Shown here piece after piece: positions 8,117 to 17,009 of a DNA stretch of 64,000 nucleotides (position 1 is its first letter; every line of letters starts with the position of its first letter). Position numbers and translations under genes: made by a program. Below the pieces are notes generated by a model. It saw only the letters and a program-made list of their open reading frames with translations, had not been told where the DNA came from and ran no database searches. The stretch is from Bradyrhizobium manausense (GTDB lineage: Bacteria; Pseudomonadota; Alphaproteobacteria; Rhizobiales; Xanthobacteraceae), in NCBI RefSeq assembly GCF_018129685.1, contig NZ_JAFCLG010000008.1, forward strand, positions 1-64,000, in the 5' to 3' direction.

Positions 8117-9703
8117 ATGAGGATCTTCCGTTTCGTGCACCGGATGGCGTTGCTTGCGGCGGTGCCGTTGATGGCCGCACTGCTGTCGGGCTGCAGCGGG
8201 CCCGGACCGCAATTCACCATTCTCTCGGGCTCAGAAAACGACGTTCTCGAACCGCTTGTGCAGGAGTTCTGCAAGTCGCGCAACGCAACCTGCACCATGC
8301 GCTATCAGGGCTCGCTCGACATCGCCCTGGCGCTGAAGGCCGGCGATCCCGGCGCCGACGCGGTGTGGCCTGCCGCCTCGATCTGGGTCGACATGTTCGA
8401 CACGACACGGCGCGTGAAAATGGTCAAGTCGATCGTGCAGATGCCGGTCATCCTCGGCGTGCGCCGTTCCAAGGCGCAGGAGCTGGGCTGGATCGGCGCC
8501 AAAGTGATCGCGAAGGACATCCTTGCAGCCGTCGAGGGCGGCAAGCTCAAGTTCCTGATGACGTCGGCGACACAATCGAATTCGGGAGCCGCCGCTTATC
8601 TTGCGATGCTGGCGGCCGGCATCGGCAAGCCCGATCTGATCGAGGCCGGCGACCTCGACAAGCCCGAAGTGTTGGCAACGGCGCGCGGGTTGCTGAAGGG
8701 CGTTGAACGCAGCGCAGGCTCCAGTGGCTGGCTCGCCGATCTCTATCGCGACGGCGAGCGCAGCGGCGCGCACTACCAGGCGATCTGGAACTACGAAGCC
8801 GTCATCAAGGAAACCAACGACAAGCTGGTCGCCGACGACCGCGAGCCGCTCTACGCGATCTATCCCGCCGACGGCGTGGCGGTCGCCGACTCGCCGCTCG
8901 GCTTCGTGGATCGCGGCCGCGGCAAGGAGGTCGAGAGCTTCTTCACCGACCTGCAGACCTTCCTGCTCAGCGGCGATGCGCAAACCAGGATCGCCCAAAC
9001 CGGCCGGCGGGTCGAGATCGGGCGCGCCACGCCGCTTGCCGCCGATCCAACGACCAATATTGATCCATCACGGCCGGTCATCGTGATCCGTCCCCCGGAA
9101 CCCGCGGTGATCCAGAAGGCGCTGCTGATCTACCAGGAAGCGCTGCGCCGGCCCTCGCTGACCGCGCTCTGCCTCGACGTCTCCGGCAGCATGCAGGGCG
9201 CCGGGGAAAACCAGCTGCTCGACGCCATGCGCTTCCTGCTCACGCCGGCGCGCACGCGCGAGGTTCTGGTGCAATGGACCAGGTCGGACGAAATCCTCAT
9301 CCTGCCGTTCAACGATCACGTGCTCTGGACGGCACGCGCCAGCGGCGACGAGAACGAGCAGACCGGCCTGCTCGCGCGCGCGCTTGAATTGCGTGCCGGC
9401 GGCGGCACCGACTTCTACACGTGTGGTGCCCAGGCGCTCGCCGCCATGAAGACCCAGCTTGCCGACGGCCAGCACCTGCCGGCCATCGTCATCATGACGG
9501 ATGGCAAAAGCCAGGGAGCGATGTCGACATTCGAGAGCGCATGGCGTGCCGACGGACATCGCGTGCCGGTGTTCGGCGTGACATTCGGCGCCGAGGTGGA
9601 TCGCGCTCAGCTGGACAATCTGGCAAAATTGACCGGAGGGCGCGTGTTCGACGGCAGCAAGAGTCTCACCGACGCGTTCCGCGCCGTACGAGGATACAAC
9701 TGA
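8117..9703 (+). CDS. Lipoprotein with solute-binding and von Willebrand A domains
   Basis: A 528-residue protein with a lipoprotein signal (LLSGC lipobox, lipidated Cys at about residue 26). Residues about 30-320 look like an extracellular solute-binding domain (YQGSLDIALALKAG, TSATQSNSGAAAYL). Residues about 340-525 are a von Willebrand A domain with an intact metal-ion-dependent adhesion site: DVSGSM, GGGTDF and MTDGKS. The protein should sit on the periplasmic face of a membrane and bind both a small ligand and a protein partner. It begins 55 bases after telA and touches the next gene (TGAATG). The ligand is unknown. Confidence 0.88.
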   Translation: MRIFRFVHRMALLAAVPLMAALLSGCSGPGPQFTILSGSENDVLEPLVQEFCKSRNATCTMRYQGSLDIALALKAGDPGADAVWPAASIWVDMFDTTRRVKMVKSIVQMPVILGVRRSKAQELGWIGAKVIAKDILAAVEGGKLKFLMTSATQSNSGAAAYLAMLAAGIGKPDLIEAGDLDKPEVLATARGLLKGVERSAGSSGWLADLYRDGERSGAHYQAIWNYEAVIKETNDKLVADDREPLYAIYPADGVAVADSPLGFVDRGRGKEVESFFTDLQTFLLSGDAQTRIAQTGRRVEIGRATPLAADPTTNIDPSRPVIVIRPPEPAVIQKALLIYQEALRRPSLTALCLDVSGSMQGAGENQLLDAMRFLLTPARTREVLVQWTRSDEILILPFNDHVLWTARASGDENEQTGLLARALELRAGGGTDFYTCGAQALAAMKTQLADGQHLPAIVIMTDGKSQGAMSTFESAWRADGHRVPVFGVTFGAEVDRAQLDNLAKLTGGRVFDGSKSLTDAFRAVRGYN

Positions 9704-10360
9704 ATGGCCAGAACGCCGGCCGGGCTTGGCTGGATCGCGGGTGGAACGGCGGCAGCGGTGCTGTTGCCGTCGCTGGCGATCGGGCTCGCCATGCCGTTCT
9801 GGATCGCACTCGCGATCAGCGCGGCTGCGGGGGTCGGCATCGGCGTGGCGCTTGCGCCGAGAAACCGGTTCGCCGCGCTGGAGGCCAGCGGCATCGCGCG
9901 CGGCAAGATCGAATTTGCGAACGAACTGCTGGCCGAGGCCGAACCGCTCGCCGAGCGGATGGAATATACGGCCTCCGCAATCCGCAGCCGCGCGGTCGCC
10001 GACCGTATCCGTCACCTGGTGCAGATCGCCCGCGACATCTTTGCTGCCATCGAGAGTGATCCCTTGCGGCTCGACCGTGTTCGTCGGTTTCTGACTTACT
10101 ACCTGCCGCGCGCAGCCGAGATCGCCGACGCCTACCGCGCGCTGGAAAAGAGCGCCGTGCCCGACACCGCGCGGCTGACCGCCACGGGTGATATGATCGA
10201 GCGGCTCGACGGCGCCTTCACCCGCTATGCCGCCAATCTCAGGGATGCCGACCTCGACAAGCTGGATATCGAACTCAAGCTGCTGAAGAGCTCGCTCGAC
10301 GACGACATCGGCCCAACGTCGCCGGACACGCCGATCGAGACCAAGAGAGGAACATCCTGA
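9704..10360 (+). CDS. XpaC-like membrane protein
   Basis: A 218-residue protein with two closely spaced N-terminal membrane segments (about 8-48, rich in Ala, Gly and Ile). A cytoplasmic helical domain follows, including ARDIFAAIESDPLRLDRVRR and FLTYYLPRAAEIADAYRAL. This matches the XpaC family, named for 5-bromo-4-chloroindolyl phosphate hydrolysis in Bacillus but more widely known as the neighbour of TelA. Its start follows the previous stop with no gap, and its own stop shares one base with the next start. Enzymatic activity is not evident from motifs; a membrane-anchored partner of TelA is more likely. Confidence 0.75.
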   Translation: MARTPAGLGWIAGGTAAAVLLPSLAIGLAMPFWIALAISAAAGVGIGVALAPRNRFAALEASGIARGKIEFANELLAEAEPLAERMEYTASAIRSRAVADRIRHLVQIARDIFAAIESDPLRLDRVRRFLTYYLPRAAEIADAYRALEKSAVPDTARLTATGDMIERLDGAFTRYAANLRDADLDKLDIELKLLKSSLDDDIGPTSPDTPIETKRGTS

Positions 10361-11469
10361 TGGCTATCTCGCGCCGCGCCTTCGGCATCGGCCTCGTCGC
10401 AGCGAGCGCGGCGGCGACCGGCGGCTATGTTTACCTGCGCGAGCATCCCGAGATCGCCGGCCGCTTCGGCGAGGCCAAGCGGCTGTTCGGCTTTGCGGGC
10501 GGCGAGAAGGAAGGCTTTCTCGCCAACGCCCGCGTCAAGAATACGCTGGAGCGCCGGTTCGGACTAATCCTCGACGGACGCCGCGCGGGCTCGGTCGAAA
10601 TGGTTCGCGAGCGCGCGCTGCTGGATCAGAAGCCGCAATTCCTCTGGCCGTCGTCATCCGTGCTGGTCGAAGTGGCGCGGTCGTCGGGCGTCAGGATCTC
10701 GCGCGACCAGGTGATCTTCAACTCGCCGATCGTGCTCTATTCCTGGGATCGCATTGCCGACGGCCTGGTCAAGGGCGGCATCGCCCAGCCCGCCGGCGGG
10801 CCGCGCTACACCGTGGACCTGTCGAAACTGCTCAAGGCCATCATCGCCGGCGAGAACTGGTCGGCGATCGGCGTCTCCGATCTGTTCGGTCGCGCCCGCG
10901 TGGTCTCGACCGATCCGAACAAATCCAATTCCGGCTTCATGTTCGCCGGCCTCGCGGCAAGCTTGCTCTCGGGCGACGTTGTGATGCCGGAGACACTGGG
11001 CAAGATCGACGGCGATGTCGGCACCGTGTTTCGGCGCATGGGTTTCAAGCCGCCGTCGTCCGGCAAGCTGTTTGACGATTACGTCGCCGGCGGCGCAGGT
11101 GCGCAGCCGCTGATCGTCGGCTACGAGAATCAGCTCGTCGAATGGGTGCTCCAGGATGCGGATCGCTGGAAGAGATTGGAGGCGAGCGCACCGGCCAAGC
11201 CCGTGATCCTTTATCCCCAGCCGACAGTGTTCTCCGCCCATCCCCTCATCAGCATCGACCGCCAGGCCGACGATCTGATCGAGGCCCTGACGAGCGAAAG
11301 CCTGCTCGAAATGGCCTGGGAGGACCACGGCTTCCGCGGACCGCTCGGCACCATAGGCAAGGCGCGCAACGCGCTGTTGCAGTCGCGCCTGCTCGAACGG
11401 ATCGACGCGGTGTTGCCCATGCCGGATGCCCCGGTCATGCTGGCCCTGCTCGACCGCCTTGCGACGTAG
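10360..11469 (+). CDS. Solute-binding-like periplasmic protein, last gene of the TelA operon
   Basis: A 369-residue protein. The N terminus SRRAFGIGLVAASAAATGGY resembles a twin-arginine or uncleaved signal anchor. The body resembles type 2 solute-binding proteins and shares a motif with the binding domain two genes upstream: STDPNKSNSGFMFAGLAA here against TSATQSNSGAAAYLAMLAA there. The two may therefore bind related ligands or descend from one ancestor. There is no permease or ATPase in the operon, so a sensory role is more likely than transport. It overlaps the XpaC-like gene by one base. Confidence 0.7.
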   Translation: MAISRRAFGIGLVAASAAATGGYVYLREHPEIAGRFGEAKRLFGFAGGEKEGFLANARVKNTLERRFGLILDGRRAGSVEMVRERALLDQKPQFLWPSSSVLVEVARSSGVRISRDQVIFNSPIVLYSWDRIADGLVKGGIAQPAGGPRYTVDLSKLLKAIIAGENWSAIGVSDLFGRARVVSTDPNKSNSGFMFAGLAASLLSGDVVMPETLGKIDGDVGTVFRRMGFKPPSSGKLFDDYVAGGAGAQPLIVGYENQLVEWVLQDADRWKRLEASAPAKPVILYPQPTVFSAHPLISIDRQADDLIEALTSESLLEMAWEDHGFRGPLGTIGKARNALLQSRLLERIDAVLPMPDAPVMLALLDRLAT

Positions 11470-11506
11470 GCGGCACCGGCTCGCTCCTGCGGTCAGAACG
11501 AGCCAA

Positions 11507-11527
11507 ACGCGCTGAGCCTTGGCGCGT
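11507..11527. terminator. Hairpin between convergent genes
   Basis: ACGCGC (11507-11512) and GCGCGT (11522-11527) pair across a nine-base loop in the 80-base gap between the TelA operon and the convergent serA. GGCTCG (11478-11483) and CGAGCC (11499-11504) form a second short stem just before it. Both could end transcription of the plus-strand operon or of serA. Confidence 0.4.
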
Positions 11528-11549
11528 GATCCAACCGGAACGTGGCGCT

Positions 11550-12794
11550 TCAGTGCTCGAACACCAGGCGCGCGCCGACGGTGCCTTCGAGCGCGCGAAT
11601 CTGCGCCAGCAGCGCGCCTGAATCCGCGCCTCCGAGATCGGCGTCGAGCACGACGTAGCCGAGGTCACCCGCGGTCTCCAGATATTGCGCGGCGATGTTG
11701 ATGTCGCGCTGGAGGAAGACCTCGTTCAGGCGGCGCAGCATGCCCGGCACGTTGCGATGGACGTGGCTGAAGCGCGCGCCGGAGGGACGCAAATGCAGCT
11801 GCACTTCCGGGAAATTGACCGCGCCCATCGTCGAACCTGTAATGAAATAATCGACCAGCTTGCGCGCGACCTCGCCGCCGATACGCTCCTGCGCCTCTTC
11901 CGTGGAACCACCGACATGCGGCGTGAGGATGACGTTGTTGAGGCCCTGCACCGGGCTCTTGAAGCGCTCCGAATTCGACGACGGCTCGACCGGGAACACG
12001 TCGATCGCGGCGCCTGCGATGTGGCCGTCGCGCAACGCGCCTGAGAGCGCATCGAGATCGACCACTGTGCCGCGGCTGTTGTTGATCAGGAACGAGCCTG
12101 GTTTCATCGCTCGCAGTTCCTTCTCGCCGATCATGCCCGCCGTCTCCGGCGTCTCCGGCACGTGCAGGCTGACGACGTCGCTCTGCGCCAGCAGTTCATC
12201 GAGCTTCTCGACCGGCTCGGTATTGCCGTGGCGGAGCTTGTCGGTGCGATCGTAATAGATCACCCGCATGCCCATCGCTTCGGCCAGCGTCGAGAGCTGC
12301 GAACCGATATTGCCATAGCCGATGATGCCCAGCGTACGGCCGCGCACCTCGCGGCTGCCAGCTGCGGACTTGTCCCAGCCGCCCTCGTGGGCCGATACCG
12401 AGCGCGGGAAGATCTGCCGCAGCAGCATCACGATCTCGCCGATCACGAGCTCGGCAACACTGCGGGTGTTGGAGAACGGCGCATTGAACACCGGGATGCC
12501 GCGCTTGCGCGCTGCCAGCAGATCCACCTGATTGGTGCCGACGCTGAAGCAGCCGACCGCGAGCAGCCCATCGGCGGCTTCCAGCACCTCGTCGGTGATC
12601 TGCGTGCGCGAACGAATGCCGAGCAGCGACACGCCCTTCAGCGCCTCGCGCAGCGCCTCGCCATCCAGCGCCTTGGTGAGGCGCTCGACATTGGTGAAGC
12701 CTGCGCCCTTGAACAGATTCACGGCGCTGTCGTTGACACCTTCAAGCAGCAGCGCCTTCGCGCTCCGCTCAGGGCTTTGGCCTGCGGCTGGCAT
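11550..12794 (-). CDS. serA: D-3-phosphoglycerate dehydrogenase
   Basis: A 414-residue NAD-dependent enzyme for the first step of serine synthesis, close in length to the E. coli enzyme. The nucleotide-binding motif is GIIGYGNIGS. Catalytic segments are NNSRGTVVDLDAL and LTPHVGGSTEEAQ (catalytic His). The C terminus is an ACT domain of about 80 residues, which in this family mediates serine feedback. The frame is open to 12992, but the start at 12794 gives the standard N terminus and has GGAG just upstream. It diverges from the gmhB-like gene across 138 bases. Its place beside the sugar island may be chance. Confidence 0.93.
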   Translation of the reverse strand: MPAAGQSPERSAKALLLEGVNDSAVNLFKGAGFTNVERLTKALDGEALREALKGVSLLGIRSRTQITDEVLEAADGLLAVGCFSVGTNQVDLLAARKRGIPVFNAPFSNTRSVAELVIGEIVMLLRQIFPRSVSAHEGGWDKSAAGSREVRGRTLGIIGYGNIGSQLSTLAEAMGMRVIYYDRTDKLRHGNTEPVEKLDELLAQSDVVSLHVPETPETAGMIGEKELRAMKPGSFLINNSRGTVVDLDALSGALRDGHIAGAAIDVFPVEPSSNSERFKSPVQGLNNVILTPHVGGSTEEAQERIGGEVARKLVDYFITGSTMGAVNFPEVQLHLRPSGARFSHVHRNVPGMLRRLNEVFLQRDINIAAQYLETAGDLGYVVLDADLGGADSGALLAQIRALEGTVGARLVFEH

Positions 12795-12932
12795 AGAATC
12801 TCCATGAATGGCGGCTTTGCCGCAGCACATAGACCGTGGACGCGGGACAGCACAATAGGCATGAAACCCGGATTTCGCTTCGTTCCATCCGGCCTTCGCA
12901 CTACAAGCATACCAAACCGGAATGTCCGCCCC

Positions 12933-13547
12933 ATGCGCCCAGCCATCTTCTTCGACTGCGACGGCGTGCTGAACCAGGAACCGGGCGGCCACGGCGTGCT
13001 GGTGCCGGACGACATCCGCCTGATCCCGGGTGCGGGCGCGGCCGTGCGAGCGGCGCGCGAGGCCGGGTACCTCGCGATCATCGTGACCAACCGCGCCCAG
13101 GTTGCGAAGGGCTTTGTCTCACTCGCCGGCCTTGAGACGATTTTCGGACGGCTTCGCCAATTGCTTGCCGAAGATGGCGGCATCGTGGATGCCATCTATT
13201 TTTGTCCACACCATCCGGAGCGGACGTCCGGCGGCGCCCCGGACTTTCAGATCGCCTGCGAATGCCGCAAGCCGGGAACGTTGCTGTTGCGCCGGGCGAT
13301 TGCCGATTTCGACATCGATGTCGCTCGCTCCGTGCTGATCGGCGACAGCTTGCGTGACATTGGCGCCGGGCGCGCGATGGGGCTGGCGAGCTATGGCGTG
13401 CGGACCGGCTTTGCCTGCCGCGATGTCGAGCGCTATCCGGATCGCGCGCCGCCGGTGCCCGAACGGATGTTTGCCGACGTCGGCGCGGCCGTCGCATTCT
13501 GCGTGACCCATCCGGCGAAACACGGACAAGCCGGCCTGCCCGATTGA
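12933..13547 (+). CDS. gmhB: HAD phosphatase, D,D-heptose 1,7-bisphosphate phosphatase-like
   Basis: A 204-residue HAD hydrolase. Nucleophile and acid are D8 and D10 in FFDCDGVLN. The GmhB-type zinc site is visible as CPHHPE followed by CECRKPG, and the acidic loop as LIGDSLRDIGAG. GmhB removes the C7 phosphate of D-glycero-D-manno-heptose 1,7-bisphosphate before nucleotide activation. The ATG at 12933 fits the domain; upstream codons in the same frame overlap serA and look non-coding. It is the first gene of the sugar island, and the GmhA-like and HldE-like genes downstream support a heptose route. Confidence 0.85.
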   Translation: MRPAIFFDCDGVLNQEPGGHGVLVPDDIRLIPGAGAAVRAAREAGYLAIIVTNRAQVAKGFVSLAGLETIFGRLRQLLAEDGGIVDAIYFCPHHPERTSGGAPDFQIACECRKPGTLLLRRAIADFDIDVARSVLIGDSLRDIGAGRAMGLASYGVRTGFACRDVERYPDRAPPVPERMFADVGAAVAFCVTHPAKHGQAGLPD

Positions 13548-13642
13548 CGCGGTTCGGCCATTCGCCGATACCGGCATGAATTGTTTCGACACAATCTGCC
13601 GATTCGCATCTTGTCGATTCACATGGGGACTGGACCGGACGG

Positions 13643-14794
13643 ATGAAAACAGCTCTGGTGATCGGCGGCGGCATTGCCGGCTGCGCGGCGACGCATCAGC
13701 TCATGAAGCTGGGCGGCTGGGACGTCACGATCGTGGAGGCGGCGCCCTTCCTCGGCGCCGGCGTGCGCACCTTCTGGTATGGCGGCCATCCCTACACCTT
13801 CGGCCCGCGCCACTTCCTGACCCAGAACCGCGCCGTCTACGACTACATGGACGCGATCGTTCCCTTACGCTCCTGCGCCGACCACCAGTTCATCACCTAT
13901 GTCGAGCCCGACAACGCCTTTTACAATTATCCGATTCACGAGGACGACATTGCGCGGATGCCCGACCGCGACAAGATCGCCGCCGAACGGCAGTCGTCGC
14001 GCGGCGTCGCCGAGGCAAAGAACCTCGAGGAATATTGGGTCGGCTCGGTCGGCCGGACGCTCTATGACAAGCTGATCGACAAGTACAACAAGAAGATGTG
14101 GCTGGTCGACGACAACAAGCGCATCGACACGTTCAACTGGTCACCGAAGGGCGTCACCATCAAGAGTGGCTCACGCGCCGCGTGGGACACGGCATGGTCG
14201 GCCTATCCGCACGCGGAGGACGGCTACAACCGCTATTTCGATGTCGCGACCGAAGGCGCACGGGTGCTGCTGTCGACCCGCATCGAGCGCTACGATTTTC
14301 TGGCGCGCGCGGTGTGGTTCGGCGGCGAAAAGCACACATACGACGTCATCATCTCGACGATCTCGCCGGACGAGCCGTTCGGCCGCTGCCATGGCGAGCT
14401 CGCCTTCATCGGCCGCGACTTCCACAAGATCGTGCTGCCGACCGAGCACGTCTTCCCCGAACACGTCTACTTCCTTTACTACGCCAATGACGAAGCGTTC
14501 ACGCGGCTCGTCGAATACAAGAAGTTCACTCACCACAAATCGCCGACGAGCCTTGTCGGCATGGAGATCCCCTCGCACAACGGCAAGCACTATCCGCTGC
14601 CGTTCAAATCCGAGCAGGAACTTGCGCGCAAATACTATGCGATGATGCCCGATCACGTCTATTCGATCGGCCGCGCCGGCAGCTATCGCTACGGCCTCGA
14701 CATCGACGACTGCCTCGAACAGGCGATGGTTATGGCGCGCCAGATCGCCGAGGGCGGCCGTGACCATCCGGTGCCGATCGAGGCCTGGCGCTAG
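13643..14794 (+). CDS. UDP-galactopyranose mutase-like flavoprotein
   Basis: A 383-residue FAD protein. The dinucleotide motif is VIGGGIAGCAATHQL, followed by a mutase-like GGHPYTFGPRHF segment. Near the C terminus IGRAGSYRYGLDIDD matches the FAD- and substrate-contacting region of UDP-galactopyranose mutases. Those enzymes contract a pyranose ring to a furanose using reduced FAD. Here it may act on the unusual sugar built by the neighbouring operon, or make a furanose residue. It abuts the following methyltransferase gene (TAGATG), so the two are coupled. Confidence 0.8.
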   Translation: MKTALVIGGGIAGCAATHQLMKLGGWDVTIVEAAPFLGAGVRTFWYGGHPYTFGPRHFLTQNRAVYDYMDAIVPLRSCADHQFITYVEPDNAFYNYPIHEDDIARMPDRDKIAAERQSSRGVAEAKNLEEYWVGSVGRTLYDKLIDKYNKKMWLVDDNKRIDTFNWSPKGVTIKSGSRAAWDTAWSAYPHAEDGYNRYFDVATEGARVLLSTRIERYDFLARAVWFGGEKHTYDVIISTISPDEPFGRCHGELAFIGRDFHKIVLPTEHVFPEHVYFLYYANDEAFTRLVEYKKFTHHKSPTSLVGMEIPSHNGKHYPLPFKSEQELARKYYAMMPDHVYSIGRAGSYRYGLDIDDCLEQAMVMARQIAEGGRDHPVPIEAWR

Positions 14795-16003
14795 ATGACC
14801 GGACCTGCCGCCACGCCGCACGCTTGCGTCGTCTGCGGATCGGGCGAAGCGGAGACGATTTGGTCGGTCGCGCGCACGCCAATGCACGCGGTGCGCCCAA
14901 CCGGTATGGATGCAGCAAGCGGTTTCGGCCGTCTGGACATTGCCTCCTGCCGAGGCTGCGGACATCTCTCCAACCGCGCCTTCGACACCAGCGCTGCCGA
15001 TGAGCTCTATGGCGCGCTGGTGCTGACGAACGAGCCGGTGAGCCCAGGCATGATCGCGGCCGTGGACGAGACCGCAGCGCTGATCATGCGGCAATTGAAG
15101 CAGACACCCGCCGTGCTCGAAGTCGGCGGCGGCGGCGGCGCGCTGTCCCTGGCGTTGGCACGACGCTCGGCGCGCGTCGATCTGGTCGAGCCCAGCCGCG
15201 CGCTTCAGTCCGAACGTTTCACCGGTTCGGGTGTCAGGCACCACCGCGCGATGTTCCCGGTCCCGGCGCTGGCGGGGCGCCGCTTCGATGCGGTGGTCTG
15301 CCGTCAGGTCATCGAGCATGTGCCCGCGCCCACGCCATTCCTGGCCGCGCTTCGCGCCAGCCTTGCCGATGACGGTGTCGCCTATCTCGAAATGCCGAGC
15401 GCCGACGACATCCTGCGCCGCCATTCGATCGTCGACTTTCACTATCCGCACGTGCACTATTATCGACGCGCGGAGATGGAACACCTGCTCGCGCGCGCGG
15501 GCTTCGCGCTCGCGGAGGTGTATGACATCAAGCAGGGGCACGACATGGGCTTCGTGCTGCGAGCAACCAAGCCGCTCGCGCGTGACCCCTGCACATCATC
15601 AGAACTCTCGCCCTCAATTCTTGCCACGGCCTTGGCCGAACGACGCGCGCGGGCTGCGCAGCGCCTCGCTGCGATCAACGGTCCGATCGCGCTCTACGGG
15701 GCCAACGCCTATGCGCAGGCTCTGCTCGGCCTCTATCAGGAAAGCACGCCTTTCGCCGCTGTTTTCGACGACACGGCCTCCTATGCGGGGCGCTGCGTCT
15801 ATGGCCCTGCGGGCGAGATCACGATCGAATTACCGAGCACTGAACGCCTTGCCGGCATGGCGGCCGTCGTCATCGCGGCCTACCTGCACGATGCCGAGAT
15901 CGCGCGAAAAATCGCCGCGACGGGATTCCGCCGGACCGTCTACACGCTGCGCGCGCCGGGCTCGGACGGACCGGGCCCGATCACAAGCCTGTTCGACCCG
16001 TAG
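14795..16003 (+). CDS. Sugar C-methyltransferase-like SAM-dependent enzyme
   Basis: A 402-residue protein with the three-part layout of NDP-sugar C-methyltransferases. The N-terminal zinc-binding region has CVVCG and CRGCGH. The SAM-binding domain carries VLEVGGGGGALSLALA (about residues 108-123). The C-terminal domain (about 280-400) has a second Rossmann-like region (ALYGANAYAQALLGLY). Relatives such as TylC3 and the Methyltransf_13/14 proteins add a carbon branch to deoxyketo sugars. This implies that a keto-sugar nucleotide intermediate exists in the pathway. It ends six bases before the convergent TylF-like gene. Confidence 0.85.
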   Translation: MTGPAATPHACVVCGSGEAETIWSVARTPMHAVRPTGMDAASGFGRLDIASCRGCGHLSNRAFDTSAADELYGALVLTNEPVSPGMIAAVDETAALIMRQLKQTPAVLEVGGGGGALSLALARRSARVDLVEPSRALQSERFTGSGVRHHRAMFPVPALAGRRFDAVVCRQVIEHVPAPTPFLAALRASLADDGVAYLEMPSADDILRRHSIVDFHYPHVHYYRRAEMEHLLARAGFALAEVYDIKQGHDMGFVLRATKPLARDPCTSSELSPSILATALAERRARAAQRLAAINGPIALYGANAYAQALLGLYQESTPFAAVFDDTASYAGRCVYGPAGEITIELPSTERLAGMAAVVIAAYLHDAEIARKIAATGFRRTVYTLRAPGSDGPGPITSLFDP

Positions 16004-16009
16004 AGCCGA

Positions 16010-16792
16010 TCAGATCAGATCGGACTCGGTCTCCGAGGCGATGTAGGAGCGTCCCCACCAGCCGATGTCGAGATGGCGCACGAAGCGCCAGCGTGAGCGC
16101 TGGCGGTATTCGACAAAGGCTTTCGCGAGGCCGCGGCCGGGATTGCCGCGATTGCCGACAAAGAGATCGTCGATATAGAGCACCGATCCGGCCTGAAGCA
16201 GCGGCTCGATGAAATCGAACACGGGGATGGCGGACTCATAGAGATCGCAATCGATGTTCGCGAGCGCGACCTTGCGCCCGCTACTTGCGAATTGCTGCTT
16301 CAACGCAGGGGTGAGCGAATCGCCGTAGAGGCCCTTCACCGTGCGCACCTTGTCCGTGTAGACGCCGTGCTCGCCGATCAGGCGCAAAAACTCCTGCTCG
16401 GAAGTCGCAAGCGCGCCCTGCGTCCATTTGCCGACACTGGTCTCGGTCTCGGGCGCGGGCAGACCTGCAAAGCTGTCGAACGCCCAGAACGCCATGTCGT
16501 GGAGATTCTTGCGCCGCGCCTCGGTCAGCGCCATGCGGAAGGTGCGCGCGCGATGGCAGCCGAATTCGCAATAGTCTCCGGCGATCTCGTTCTCCTTGAG
16601 GAAATCGAAGACCTGACGGAAGAATTTCAGCTTCTCGCTCTGCCTGACCTGCTGGTTGTAGCGGATCTCGTCTTCCGCGGACCAGTTCGCAAGCGCAGCA
16701 CCATCGGATATCTCGACCCAGGGCTCGCGGGCGAGCGGCCTCGTCCCTGTCACGGGACCCTCGGGAAAATCGTCGGCACGATGGCTGCTCAT
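16010..16792 (-). CDS. TylF/MycF-family sugar O-methyltransferase
   Basis: A 260-residue SAM-dependent, metal-dependent O-methyltransferase. Motifs are GDYCEFGCHRARTF for SAM binding, NIDCDLYESAIP, and YIDDLFVGNRG supplying the paired acids that hold the metal. TylF and MycF methylate hydroxyls of deoxysugars on macrolides, and bacterial relatives decorate surface sugars. It is the only minus-strand gene inside the plus-strand sugar island and has its own promoter in the 217-base gap shared with the isomerase gene. Confidence 0.85.
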   Translation of the reverse strand: MSSHRADDFPEGPVTGTRPLAREPWVEISDGAALANWSAEDEIRYNQQVRQSEKLKFFRQVFDFLKENEIAGDYCEFGCHRARTFRMALTEARRKNLHDMAFWAFDSFAGLPAPETETSVGKWTQGALATSEQEFLRLIGEHGVYTDKVRTVKGLYGDSLTPALKQQFASSGRKVALANIDCDLYESAIPVFDFIEPLLQAGSVLYIDDLFVGNRGNPGRGLAKAFVEYRQRSRWRFVRHLDIGWWGRSYIASETESDLI

Positions 16793-17009
16793 GGCGCTTC
16801 ACCGGCTGGAGGTCTTTGGTGCGCCACCCCTCCGGTATGCGGCCGCGGGATGGAATCAGCGCGTGATAGCTTAAGCGAGCCGCTGATCAAGGCCAGCCAC
16901 CGTTCGCGGCAGCCAATTGACGCCGAATGGAAGCGTTTCGCCGCACGACCTGTTGATAACTGCCCCCGGCCTATCGTCGGCAGCCCCGAATCGACTCAGA
17001 ACACGAAAG

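Noticed and set aside
7003..11469. Reading the TelA operon as an ABC-type uptake system
   Set aside because: Two solute-binding-like proteins are present but no ATPase or permease is encoded in or beside the operon.
12162..12932. N-terminal extension of the GmhB-like frame across serA
   Set aside because: The extra residues are antisense to serA; the HAD fold begins at ATG 12933.
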